In this document: in pieces, positions 53,254-62,091 of the stretch
Layout: each line of letters opens with the position of its first letter
Position numbering within the stretch: position 1 is the first letter of the stretch
NCBI RefSeq assembly: GCF_001613085.1
Contig: NZ_BDBR01000015.1
Coordinates: 62,001 to 126,000 of the forward strand
Source: Nocardia salmonicida NBRC 13393
Lineage (GTDB): Bacteria > Actinomycetota > Actinomycetes > Mycobacteriales > Mycobacteriaceae
Length of the DNA stretch: 64,000 nt
Direction of reading: 5' to 3'
The notes under the pieces: model-generated
What the model saw: only the letters and a program-made list of their open reading frames with translations
Database searches by the model: none
Told to the model about the DNA's origin: nothing
Made by a program: the position numbers and the translations under genes

Positions 53254-54400
53254 CTAGGTGACCGGTTCGTCAGTCGCGACGGCACCGACCAGCCGGGCCA
53301 GCCGCGCTCCCGCGTCCGGGCGCCCGAGCTCCCGTGCGGCCTTGCCCAGCCGGGCACGGGCGTCCGGATCTGCCAGCAGCCCGGTGACAGCCGCGCCGAG
53401 ACTGTGCCCGGTCACGGTGCCCGAGACCGTGATTGCGGCACCGGCCTGCTCGAGCAGTCGCGCTGCTTTCGCCTGCTCCCCACCTGCCGACGATGCCAGC
53501 GGTACCAGGACCGCGGGCTTACCCAGTGCGGTCAGCTCAGCGATCGTGCCCGCACCGGCGCGGCACACCACGACATCAGCCAGCGCCAACGCGTCGGCCA
53601 TCCCGGCTCCGTCGACGAAGTCGGTGACGAAGTAGCGCCCAGCCAGATCGCCGGGCAACCCCGTCGCGGTGCTCTGCAACGCCGGAAAATCGGCGGCACC
53701 GGCCTGGTGAATCATGTTGGCCTGTCCCAGCAGCGACTCCAGTGCCTCGGCGACGGCAGTGTTGATCTGCCGAGCGCCTTGGGCGCCCCCGGTCACCAGG
53801 ACCGTCGGCAGCTCGCGGTCGAACTCGTTCCCGAACCGCTCGAGCGCCGCCTGGCCGCTGCCGGCGAGCACGGACTCGCGGACTGGGTTGCCGGTGACCA
53901 CCACGCCGGCTGCGGCCCGAGGCCCCAGTGCCGCGACTGTCGCCTCCGAGGTCACCGCCACCTTTGTCGCGGCCCGCGCGAGCACCCTGTTGGCTAGGCC
54001 CAACCCGACGGTCTGTTCATGCACCACCAGCGGAATCCGCAGCACGCGAGCGGCCACCCCGACCGGGACAGCGACATAGCCGCCGGTGGTCAGCACGACG
54101 TCGGGGGCGAATGCGCGCAATCGGCGCACGGCTTGGGCCACCCCCGATCGGTACCCGCGCCATGTCGGTGGCGTTGGCGCGGGTGAGCATCCGCAGCGGG
54201 TTGCGGTCCCGGCGCAGTTTCCCCACGGCCACTGCGCTGAAGTCGATGTTGTCGTCGGCCGCGGTCCGCTGCTCGAGCGAGTCCGCCTGACCGAGCCACA
54301 GCACATGCGCTGGGTCGGATCCGGCTCGTAATTCGCGCGCCACAGCGAGCGCGGGGAACACGTGCCCTCCGGTACCACCACCTGCGATCGCTACCCGCAA
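53254..54400 (-). pseudogene. murG: MurG-like GT28 glycosyltransferase, frameshifted
   Basis: Read from a TTG at 54400 with AAGG upstream, the first frame gives LRVAIAGGGTGGHVFPALAV, LWLGQADSLEQR and KLRRDRNPLRML, matching the MurG donor-side N-terminus. Near 54140-54155, at a run of five G, the match jumps to another frame and continues DVVLTTGGYVAVPVGVAARV, PLVVHEQTVGLGLANRVLA, VLVTGGAQGARQINTAVAEA and CRAGAGTIAELTALGKPAVL. An indel in the G run explains the break. A second chromosomal murG must exist for cell viability. Confidence 0.85.
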
Positions 54401-54623
54401 CGTTGCCGCCTTCCCACGATCGACCGAGACAGTGCGATCAAGTCTGCCACCGTCCGATGCCCCTCCCGCGGTGTCACAGAGTTCTTCGCGGTTGCCGTGG
54501 CCAAGCAGTGAGCGGTCCGGGCTTCTCATCGTGGTTCGAACCTCGAACGGCGGATCGCCGTGGTGGCGGCGCTTGCGCTTGCGACGGGGTCTGGCGATCA
54601 GCGGCCTGATCTCGACGGCCTGC

Positions 54624-55305
54624 CTACTCTCCTACATGATCACCGTGGTCGCCGGGGGTGCGCGAGTCGGTTGGTGTCGCGCGGCCCGGCTTGGTCCCGC
54701 TGGACAGGCGGTTCACCGCTGGGTGTTGGCCCGACCGGCGTCGCGTTTGCCGATCGGACACGTTGTTGCGTGTGGCCGCCCGTGTCGGGCCGCGGTACCA
54801 GAACAACGCCATGTGCTCGCAGGTGTGCGCTGGTTCGGTGTCGGCGTAGTCCTCGCCGGTGCGCTCGGCGATCAACTGCCAGAACGACTTCGCGCCGGGC
54901 ATGTGACGGTTGGTGAGCCAGGTGTAGCCGGGGATCTGTTTGCGGATATGGGCCAGCACGCCGGTGGCGACGCTCTGCCCCTGCAAACCTGGGTTCACGT
55001 CGATGTTGCCGACAAAAGCGCGGCGGCATGGATGGCAGATCAAGTAGTTGATTTTCCCGGCTGGCCAGTCGCCCAGGTCGCGGTGGTACAGGGTGATCGA
55101 GCGAATGTCGGTGGCTGCGCCCTCGGTGATCAGCGGGCCGTAAGGCTGATACCTGATGGCACGCTGGGTCTTCCATCGGTGGTAGACCCGCCGCGGGTTC
55201 AGCGTCCGCAGGAACGGGTGGGGTGGACGCGGGCGAAGGTATCCCGCATAGGGTCCGCAGTCTGATCGTCGGCGTCGGCGGGATCGTCGGTGGATCGTGC
55301 ACCAT
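54624..55305 (-). pseudogene. GNAT-like gene, degraded copy of 38753-39361
   Basis: The C-terminal two thirds (CHPCRRAFVGNIDVNPGLQG, IRKQIPGYTWLTNRHMPGAK, SFWQLIAERTGEDYADTEP) match the intact copy. The N-terminal part is split over three frames: the start ATG is altered, a base is missing after it, and a second shift lies near 55250 between the acidic linker and YAGYLRP. The protein can no longer be made in full. Confidence 0.82.
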
Positions 55306-55310
55306 AGTCT

Positions 55311-55381
55311 GTGGCCCCCTTCGGCATTGCGCTGATTGTGCCGTCGACCACCGACAGGTTCTGCTTATCCGCACGTTCTCG
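55311..55381. promoter_or_regulatory. 71-bp block shared with 39361-39431
   Basis: Highly similar to the promoter block of the intact GNAT-like gene. Here the neighbouring GNAT copy is dead but a VOC gene starts on the other strand, so this DNA may still serve as its promoter, which would explain its conservation. Confidence 0.6.
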
Positions 55382-55395
55382 GAAGGGATTTGCTC

Positions 55396-55800
55396 GTGCC
55401 CAAGTTGCATCACCTGGCCCTTACGATCGACCTCGACAAGTCGGCACCGTTCTACGCCGCGGTCTTGCCCCTGCTGGGCTACGCGCTCGAATACTGCGGT
55501 GACAGGCTGCAGGTCTGGAAGGGCTCGGCGTTGTCACCGGAGGTTTTGCTCTACGCGGTCGAAGGCGAGGACAGCCGCCCCCACACTCACGGTCGTCCCG
55601 GGTTGCAGCATCTCGCAGTCGAGGTCGAGGACCGCGGCATTGTCGAGCAGGTCCACCAGGTGGTCGTGGCCGGCGGGTTTCCCGTTGTTCACGAACCCCG
55701 GGAATATTCGGACTATTCGAAGGGATATTGGGCGGTGTTCGTGACCGACTTCGACGGCAATCGGTGGGAAGTCGCGCACATCCCGTCGCTCACGGATTGA
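55396..55800 (+). CDS. VOC/glyoxalase-family protein
   Basis: Protein of 134 residues from GTG 55396 with GGAAGGGA upstream. It has HHLALTIDLDKSAPFYAAVL, then QHLAVEVEDRGIVEQVHQVV and VTDFDGNRWEVAHIP, the two-module VOC fold with His and Glu metal ligands. Members include glyoxalases, dioxygenases and resistance proteins; substrate unknown. Confidence 0.85.
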   Translation: MPKLHHLALTIDLDKSAPFYAAVLPLLGYALEYCGDRLQVWKGSALSPEVLLYAVEGEDSRPHTHGRPGLQHLAVEVEDRGIVEQVHQVVVAGGFPVVHEPREYSDYSKGYWAVFVTDFDGNRWEVAHIPSLTD

Positions 55801-56118
55801 TCATCGGGGCACGCCCACGCGACATAGCAAACCGCCGCGGCATCGGGCAGGTTTCACCGAACGCGTGTAGGCCTCTGGTCTACAATCGGAGAGGATTTCA
55901 ACCTGCTTCGGCTGGATCCAACGCGGTTCGACCGCACTTCGCTTCACCTTCGCGGGCGTTCGCGCCCGCCCTTCATTGCCCAGGACTTCGCGCCGGGTTC
56001 ATTCGCGTCAAACAGGGCTTGCAATTTCGCAGGCTCTATTGGCCGATCAATGGACTGACTCCCATCGAGGACGTGGTCCCACTGTCTATGCGACCAACCA
56101 GCTGTGAAGGAACACGCG
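55801..56118. other. 318-bp gap with probable promoter
   Basis: No gene supported. Around 55867-55887 a GTAG/CTAC inverted repeat borders a TACAAT -10-like hexamer, suggesting a regulated promoter. A Gly/Arg-coding GCG repeat near 55960 is probably chance. Confidence 0.4.
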
Positions 56119-56607
56119 ATGACCTCTGAATCGACTACCGACCAATTCCTCGATCACGCGACGGCAGCGCGCCTGGTCGGCCGACATCCGGCCAACGTCG
56201 GCACCGACATCCTCGGCGTCAGCCCTGACGAGAACGGTCGGTACTCGCGCCACAAACTGATCGCAGCGAGAGGCCGGCGCCGCAACATCATGAAGGCGCG
56301 AAACCGTCGCTTGGCCCGCCAGATCGGCAACGCCGACTACAGCTGGTATTACGCCGAGAAGCGGCGGGAGGAGTTCCGGCACGCTCAGATCCTCACCGAG
56401 CGCATCACCACGGACTGTGTCCGGGTGGTCCAGGGCGGCCGCGAGGGCGCGATCTGGCGTGTCGACCTCCCGAAAGGGTTCACCTGGGGGCTGACATGGG
56501 ATCCCGCCGCTAACCCGTTCACCGCGCCGATGTTCTCCCATGGCACGACATGGCAGGAGGCGCTGCAGCCGTGGGTCGACCACTGCGCCTCCATTGACAG
56601 ACGATGA
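56119..56607 (+). CDS. Hypothetical protein with HTH-like N-terminus
   Basis: Protein of 162 residues from ATG 56119. The beginning (FLDHATAARLVGRHPANVGT, then SRHKLIAARGRRRNI) resembles an excisionase-like winged HTH. The rest contains AEKRREEFRHAQIL and a Trp-rich FTWGLTWDPAANPFT. No known family. Confidence 0.62.
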   Translation: MTSESTTDQFLDHATAARLVGRHPANVGTDILGVSPDENGRYSRHKLIAARGRRRNIMKARNRRLARQIGNADYSWYYAEKRREEFRHAQILTERITTDCVRVVQGGREGAIWRVDLPKGFTWGLTWDPAANPFTAPMFSHGTTWQEALQPWVDHCASIDRR

Positions 56608-56647
56608 GCGGTCAGCAGATTCATTCCCGCGCCAGCGAGAGCGGTGG

Positions 56648-56671
56648 GGGACATGTCGTTGTCGCTGGTAG
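56648..56671 (+). repeat. 24-bp intergenic repeat, copy 13
   Basis: GGGACATGTC, GTTGTCGCT, GGTAG. It lies 40 bp after the gene ending at 56607, far from the dense cluster. Confidence 0.78.
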
Positions 56672-56875
56672 CGGCCCGCGTGAAGGGAATCTGCTGTCCG
56701 TCTGAATTCCACCGAGACGCGCCGATGTGGGCCCCATGGTCGCATTGGATGTTCGGCACTGGCCGCCGCCGCGGCCGACCCACAGTGCCCGCCCGCTGCA
56801 CTCCTCGGCTGAGCCGGCCAGTTCGAGCGCCCTGCGACGATAGGGTGGGTCGAATTGGCTAGGGAGGCAACGAAC

Positions 56876-57094
56876 ATGCACACGCCCCGACGCGCCGAGC
56901 TGGCGCATGCGTTGTTGTTCGGCGCACTGGCCGACGGTGGCGTTCGTGGTGCCGTACATGCTGCGCAATCCGGTTCAATGACCGTTGCTGTGCTGATCGC
57001 GGTGGTGCCAATAGCGTTCTTCTTCGTGGCGAGGAGGGCACGCGAACTGCGTGGTCCAGTGACAGTTCCGGCCGCGGTTGAGCCCCGCTGGTAG
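56876..57094 (+). CDS. Small membrane protein
   Basis: Protein of 72 residues from ATG 56876, with AGGGAGG upstream. One membrane segment (MTVAVLIAVVPIAFFFVARR) follows an Ala-rich helix. Overlaps the GrpB gene start. Confidence 0.6.
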   Translation: MHTPRRAELAHALLFGALADGGVRGAVHAAQSGSMTVAVLIAVVPIAFFFVARRARELRGPVTVPAAVEPRW

Positions 57095-57686
57095 GCCGGG
57101 TCCGGCGGTGCTGGTGGACTACGACCCGCACTGGCCGGTGCGCGCCGGGCGGCTGCTCGTAGAGGTGCGGGCCGCGCTGGCCGGGCTCGATCCCGACGGG
57201 GTGTTGGTGGCCGAGCATATCGGTTCGACCGCGGTGCCGGATCTGGTGGCGAAGCCGATTGTTGATCTGCAGGTGCAGTTGCCGGTGCTGGCACCGCTGA
57301 CCGTCCTGTCCGAGGTGCTGGCGCCGACGGGGTTCGTGTCGGCGTTCGGTGCCAGGCCGGACTCACCTGGTGTGCACCACGATATTCCGCGGCCCGGCAT
57401 GCCCGCGGAGCCAAGCTTGTACGACAAGCGGCTGTTCCATTCACCGTCAGAAGCGGCGATTCTGCACATCCGCCGGCTGGATTCCCCGTTCGCCGAATGG
57501 GTGCTGCTGTTGCGGGACTGGTTGTGTGCGCACCCGGCTGAGGCCGCCCGCTACGGGGCCCACAAGCGCATCCTCGCGGAGCGATTTGGCGGTGATGTCG
57601 ACTACGACGACTACACCCGCGCCAAGACCCTGTTCTTCGACGAGATCGAGCCGGACGTCCGTCGCTGGTCACGCGGCCTGGCGTGA
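57078..57686 (+). CDS. GrpB-family nucleotidyltransferase-like protein
   Basis: Protein of 202 residues from TTG 57078. It contains VDYDPHWPVRAGRLL, EHIGSTAVPDLVAKPIVDLQ with the GST and DxD-like metal site, and RYGAHKRILAERFGGDVDYD near the end. UPF0157/GrpB proteins are related to nucleotidyltransferases; function is not established. Confidence 0.85.
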   Translation: MSPAGRPGPAVLVDYDPHWPVRAGRLLVEVRAALAGLDPDGVLVAEHIGSTAVPDLVAKPIVDLQVQLPVLAPLTVLSEVLAPTGFVSAFGARPDSPGVHHDIPRPGMPAEPSLYDKRLFHSPSEAAILHIRRLDSPFAEWVLLLRDWLCAHPAEAARYGAHKRILAERFGGDVDYDDYTRAKTLFFDEIEPDVRRWSRGLA

Positions 57687-57690
57687 TCGC

Positions 57691-58473
57691 TCACCGCGGC
57701 GGTGGTGAGCCCGGCGTCCAGGCGCCCAGCAGTGCCGCGCGTTCGGCCAGCAGTCCCCGCAGCGCGGCGACGTCGGCGCCGAAGTCAGGGGCGCGGGTCA
57801 TCTGCTGATCGTGGTGGCGCCGGATCAGCCCGACCCGGTCGAGGTGGTAGCCGGGGCTCACGGCGTCAGCGGCCAGGAGCAGACCCTGGTCCTCGGAGAC
57901 TTCGAGCCCCATCCATCCTCCCAGCGCGATCACCAGTTCCCGGCGAAGAGTGAGGGTTGAGGGGTGAATCCGTTGGGCGCGCGGGTCGGCGCTCCAGCTG
58001 GCAGCGAGTGACCTGCGCTCGCTACGGCCCGGGGGCGGCTCCTGGTCGTAGGCGTGGTGGCTGCCATCGGGGTGCAGGTCCAACAGTGGGCAGGTCGTCC
58101 ACCCGACATCGGGGTGGACGGTGAGGATCTCGATCGCGGCGGCGAGGGAGTCGCTGACGAGCATGTCATCGACGTCGAGGGTGCGAATCAGGGCGCCATG
58201 GGCGCGTGCCAGCGCGGTGGTGCGAGCGACACCCGGCCCGCCGCGGCGCCGTGAGAAGCCGATCGACACTCGGGGGTCGTCCCGGACGACGTCGGGCAGG
58301 CTGGTCAGGTCGTCGGCGTCGCCGTGGATGACCCACTGCCATTGCCACATCGGGGGAAGTTGCTGGTCCACCAGGGAGCGGTAGGCGGCCGCGAGGTGTT
58401 GCGGATCCGGCCGGTGCGCGGCGGTGACGACGGAAATCGTCTGGTGCGCGGCGCTGACAGCGATGCCGTTCAT
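57691..58473 (-). CDS. Family 2 glycosyltransferase-like protein (paralogue of 26875-27759)
   Basis: Protein of 260 residues from ATG 58473. It has ISVVTAAHRPDPQHLAAAYR, RRGGPGVARTTALARAHGAL, and a DXD-like LDVDDMLVSDSLAAAIE. Clear paralogue of the protein at 26875 across the core. No membrane segment. Confidence 0.82.
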   Translation of the reverse strand: MNGIAVSAAHQTISVVTAAHRPDPQHLAAAYRSLVDQQLPPMWQWQWVIHGDADDLTSLPDVVRDDPRVSIGFSRRRGGPGVARTTALARAHGALIRTLDVDDMLVSDSLAAAIEILTVHPDVGWTTCPLLDLHPDGSHHAYDQEPPPGRSERRSLAASWSADPRAQRIHPSTLTLRRELVIALGGWMGLEVSEDQGLLLAADAVSPGYHLDRVGLIRRHHDQQMTRAPDFGADVAALRGLLAERAALLGAWTPGSPPPR

Positions 58474-58494
58474 CGGCCGCTCGCGCTGGTCGTT

Positions 58495-58751
58495 GTGCCG
58501 CAGCTGTGGATCTGGCTGCTGCCTGGAGGAGGTCGGTCGTCGGTGCCCAAGGTCGTGAGTGTCGACGGGCCACAGGAACAGTCCGAGACCTGGCTGATTC
58601 TGGTTCCGAGTTCGTCCTCGACGGCTGCTTCGTGCATCCGATGAAGTACCCGAACGAGTCCCGCAGGTCCCACAGACCGGCGGGACTGGTCCCACAGCGC
58701 TTGGTAGTGCCGCCGCGCGCCTGCGATCGGGTCGAGAGTGGTCTCGCTCAA
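58495..58751 (-). pseudogene. Degraded copy of the gene at 45738-46193
   Basis: Reads SETTLDPIAGARRHYQALWD, then loses frame; later LFLWPVDTHDLGHRR appears in another frame where the intact gene has LFLWPPILTALDREE. The C-terminus is missing. The TTG start and surrounding context match the intact copy. Confidence 0.78.
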
Positions 58752-58822
58752 GCCCTGTACCTCTCTCTCTGGTGCGCGGTGAACCCCTGATTGTGCGAGC
58801 CGACGTCACCGGCCCACGACGA

Positions 58823-59386
58823 CTAGTTACTGGGCCGCTGCTTGTGCAAGTACAGCTCGACGAGGGGCCTCAGCAGTGCCAGCTCCTGCTCGAGTTCCTT
58901 GATGCGACCGATCAAATCGATATCGGAGCGGCTGACGAGGTCGGACAACCGTTCGATCTCGACGTCCTTTTCGGCCAAGGTCTCAAGCAGCGGCGCGGTG
59001 GCCTCAGATCGCACGGCATCGATGTCGATAGGCTCGGCGGCGAGAGCTTCAGTAGGCATTGGCGCGGCGGTGACGTTTTCGACATCGCGCAGCCCCGGTG
59101 TGGTGACGGGGCTGTCGGCGCGAACAGCATTCCGGTACTTGCGCTTGGGCTTGTCGACGGATTTGGTGCGTTTGGCGGGCGCTTCGACCACTCTGGCAGC
59201 CTCACCCCAATTGCGGACGGTGGAGGGCGATGGGCCACCACCAACATGGTTGGCGAACTGTGCCGCGGTGGCTGAGATTGCCGCGTTCGCGCTGTCGGCG
59301 CCCTGGAGGTGTTGCTGTAGAGCTTCCAGGACAGTGACTTTGAACTGTTGGTCGTATCGGGGGGCGGAGGTGCCTTTGGGGGCCAT
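58823..59386 (-). CDS. DNA-binding protein with transposase-like HTH and coiled coil
   Basis: Protein of 187 residues. The N-terminal half (APRYDQQFKVTVLEALQQHL, then GGGPSPSTVRNWGEAARV) resembles IS3-type OrfA helix-turn-helix units; the C-terminal half is a leucine-rich coiled coil (RIKELEQELALLRPLVELYL). No catalytic partner is nearby, so it is more likely a regulator than a transposase. Confidence 0.68.
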   Translation of the reverse strand: MAPKGTSAPRYDQQFKVTVLEALQQHLQGADSANAAISATAAQFANHVGGGPSPSTVRNWGEAARVVEAPAKRTKSVDKPKRKYRNAVRADSPVTTPGLRDVENVTAAPMPTEALAAEPIDIDAVRSEATAPLLETLAEKDVEIERLSDLVSRSDIDLIGRIKELEQELALLRPLVELYLHKQRPSN

Positions 59387-59480
59387 AGGGATTCTCTCCT
59401 TCAGAGTTCAGCGGTACCGGTAAATGTAGAGTGCCAGGACCAGACTCTGGCAGGCTGTCGTCGAAATCCGGTGCGATCAG

Positions 59481-59882
59481 CTAGGCCCATGTGGGCCGCT
59501 GGGACAGCAGCGTCGGGAATTCGGTGGGCAGCACGCAAAATTCGTTGCGCCAGGGGTCTTGGAGGACCCAGAATTCGAATCCGCGCTCGCGCTGGTGGTC
59601 GTAGCGAACGGCTCCGAGTGCTTCGAGTCTGCGGACTTCGGCGTCGAGGTCGTCGGTTTCGATATCGAGGTGCATGCGGGATTTGGCCGATTTGCAGTCC
59701 GTGGTCGCCTGCAGCAGCAGCCGGACCTCGGTGTCGGGCAGCCGTAGTCGACGGTAGATACGTTGGCTGTTGTCGCTGATCGTCTCCTCGGTGGCGGCGA
59801 GGGCTTGGCACCAGAACGTGGTGGCGCGGTCGAGGTCGTCGACGTCGATCACGATGTGGCACAGGCGGCTGCGGTGGGTCAC
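59481..59882 (-). CDS. VOC/glyoxalase-like protein (intact copy)
   Basis: Protein of 133 residues from GTG 59882. It has CHIVIDVDDLDRATTFWCQA, SKSRMHLDIETDDLDAEVRR and RGFEFWVLQDPWRNEFCV. The GTG overlaps the stop of the upstream gene (GTGA). A decayed paralogue exists at 41565-41940. Substrate unknown. Confidence 0.88.
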   Translation of the reverse strand: MTHRSRLCHIVIDVDDLDRATTFWCQALAATEETISDNSQRIYRRLRLPDTEVRLLLQATTDCKSAKSRMHLDIETDDLDAEVRRLEALGAVRYDHQRERGFEFWVLQDPWRNEFCVLPTEFPTLLSQRPTWA

Positions 59883-60406
59883 GGCATCCAACGTATGCGG
59901 CGGCCAGGGCGGTCGCCGAGGTTGATCAGTTGGTAGGCAGTCTGGGGGGTGGTCACGGCACCCGTTGACGTGCGGATGTTGTAGACCCACAGGTCGGCGA
60001 GGTCATCATCTTTGCCCCACCACCGTCGAGCCGATTCCACGGTAGCGGGTTCGGGGGCGAGGTCGGCGCCGCCTGTCCAGGTGGGCATGCGGGGGTCGTT
60101 GCGGCCGGCCGGGATCACGCGCTGGCCCTCGCTGAACAGTGGTTGTTCGCCTCGGTCGTCGGGGAACTCGGGCAGCGGCGGTAGTGGGGTGACCAGGGTG
60201 GGATCGACGGTGAGGGGCTGATTAGCCACGATCAGTCGCAGCGCTCGCCACAGGCCGGTGGTACAGGATTCGCACAGCCACGCTTTCGCACTCGAGAACT
60301 TCCCGCCCGATGCCCGGAACATCCGTACGTCGTCGAGACTTCCACACCGCTCGCACCACTTGCGCCGGTCTTGCGGTGCCGGAACTGCTGCCGGGCTGTC
60401 GTCCAT
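59879..60406 (-). CDS. Hypothetical protein with zinc-ribbon N-terminus
   Basis: Protein of 175 residues. CERCGSLDDVRMF and CESCTTGLWRAL give one zinc site. The remainder is Pro-rich and ends DRPGRRIRWMP before a stop overlapping the VOC start. Probably transcribed together with it. Confidence 0.65.
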   Translation of the reverse strand: MDDSPAAVPAPQDRRKWCERCGSLDDVRMFRASGGKFSSAKAWLCESCTTGLWRALRLIVANQPLTVDPTLVTPLPPLPEFPDDRGEQPLFSEGQRVIPAGRNDPRMPTWTGGADLAPEPATVESARRWWGKDDDLADLWVYNIRTSTGAVTTPQTAYQLINLGDRPGRRIRWMP

Positions 60407-60650
60407 ATCGACTGTGCTCCAGGTTGTTTCGGCCGTGGTCTTGATTTGGCTACCTGATCACCGTAATCGACACCGTCGCCCACCTCATCGAGTGCAACGG
60501 CTCGTGATGACTGCGAGCAACTCGATATCGAGCTCACGCTGCTGCATCTGCTCGGTCCCCGCCGCCTTGTGCGGCAAGGGAATTGCCACTATTCGCTGCA
60601 AACCTCCCACCAGAATTCCCATCCGCCCATGAAGGTCATACCCTGCCTGC

Positions 60651-60947
60651 ATGGCAGCAGGCATGACCATCATCGGCTACGCGATTCTCAACGGGCGCCT
60701 GATCGAGGCGGAGGTCCTCGACGAGCTGCGACAGCTAGGCGATTCAGCAGACGGGTTGTACGGCGCGCTCTTTGTCTACGAGCACGACGACAACGGCACG
60801 ACGAAGAAGTTCACGTTCTTCACCGCGGACGCAGCATATGCTGAGATGCTGACCAAGGAGGCCGGACGCGTGGAGCTGGATCCGGAGATGCTGCGTACTA
60901 AATTCCCTGCGTACCAGCCTGATTGGGTCATCACCACCGGCAGTTGA
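60651..60947 (+). CDS. Hypothetical protein
   Basis: Protein of 98 residues (ATG 60651 or 60663). Alpha/beta with ALFVYEHDDNGTTKKFTFFT; no known motif. Confidence 0.55.
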   Translation: MAAGMTIIGYAILNGRLIEAEVLDELRQLGDSADGLYGALFVYEHDDNGTTKKFTFFTADAAYAEMLTKEAGRVELDPEMLRTKFPAYQPDWVITTGS

Positions 60948-60948
60948 G

Positions 60949-61968
60949 TCACAGTCCCAGCTCGCGGGCATGAACCACTCGCGCCGTTGATCGGTGTCCG
61001 AGCGCGGCTTTCAGCAACACTGCGAAACCGAAGAACAGATGGCTTAGCCCTGCGATCGACACCATGCAGGCGTAGGTGTGGTACGCCTTGTCGCCAGGGT
61101 CCTTGGTCAGATCCACGAGCGCGTCTCGACGAGTTCCGAAATGGATTGTCCCGCCATAGTTGTAGGTCAGGATCAACTCCTCGGGACGGATTCCTCGAAA
61201 GCTCACCGGGTCGTTCTCGGTCGCGTTCGTCACTTTGCGGCACACCAGCGTATTCAGGGTGTGGTTCATCAAATCAGCACGGGCTTGCGACCACTGTGTG
61301 AGAACCACGCGCACATTCTCTTGCTGATCGGAGGGCAGCTTCGCGAGCGATTGGAACAGTCGCCCTTTGATCTTGTCGAACGATGCCTCTTCCTGGCCCG
61401 ATTGCAGCTGACGAAACGACACTGAGGCGGCCACGAACGCCTCCTTGTTCGGCAAGTTCGCCTCGACGGTCCAATCTTGACCGTCTCGCATCCGCACGAT
61501 CAGCTGGTCGTCGTGGGCAATCGCGGAAAACCCTGCCAACTCCTCACACGTCTGGATGAAGTGCTCCATCAGCCGCCGGTCATCCGCTGAAATCGTCATG
61601 GCCGGAAACGCGGCGGGATCTGGCAACTCGAACAGGTAGGTCAGCTTCTCCCAATGGTGAGTAATCGCCTTACCGCTATCAGTCGAGTGCTCCACCAACG
61701 GTGCAGGAAACCGAAGTGGCACAGGATGCACCGTCGACTCGAGGGGTACAAAGTCGAATAGCGCCGTTCCCCGCAACCAATCTTGCCGAATTCCAGTGCA
61801 CTTCACCGCCAGTGTGATCGGCCCCGATTCGAACGTCATGATGTTGCCTACCTCGGGGACAACACCTTCGTCATCTACCGCTGGCCGTGTGACGGTCGTC
61901 GTCGATCGAGCGTTCTTGCGCGCCGCCGCGGCCATCGACCGCCGCTGCTTGCGATTCGGGGTGCTCAT
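60949..61968 (-). CDS. Hypothetical protein
   Basis: Protein of 339 residues from ATG 61968. The N-terminus is basic (TPNRKQRRSMAAAARKNARS). The middle is beta-rich with IMTFESGPITLAVKCTGIRQ, and the C-terminus is hydrophobic (AGLSHLFFGFAVLLKAAL), possibly a membrane-associated segment. No family recognised. Confidence 0.65.
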   Translation of the reverse strand: MSTPNRKQRRSMAAAARKNARSTTTVTRPAVDDEGVVPEVGNIMTFESGPITLAVKCTGIRQDWLRGTALFDFVPLESTVHPVPLRFPAPLVEHSTDSGKAITHHWEKLTYLFELPDPAAFPAMTISADDRRLMEHFIQTCEELAGFSAIAHDDQLIVRMRDGQDWTVEANLPNKEAFVAASVSFRQLQSGQEEASFDKIKGRLFQSLAKLPSDQQENVRVVLTQWSQARADLMNHTLNTLVCRKVTNATENDPVSFRGIRPEELILTYNYGGTIHFGTRRDALVDLTKDPGDKAYHTYACMVSIAGLSHLFFGFAVLLKAALGHRSTARVVHARELGL

Positions 61969-62091
61969 CGGTCTCCCTCGTTGCCCGGCTGTCTTTCGTG
62001 CCGACTATTCACCGCGAACAGCGGTTACGAACATTCTGTCGCCGGGAACGCCGATCGACCCGAATGTGGTTGTCGCGCCGGATCGCTGTGC

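Noticed and set aside
6041..56671. 24-bp repeat as an integron attC site
   Set aside because: No imperfect inverted repeat and no GTTRRRY core, and copies occur in both orientations; no integron integrase is visible.
6041..56671. 24-bp repeat as a promoter
   Set aside because: It lies at convergent gene ends as often as before starts, and no consistent -10 hexamer follows.
56086..57672. Long minus-strand frame over 56119-57686
   Set aside because: Composition is that of an antisense frame; the plus-strand GrpB and small genes explain the region.
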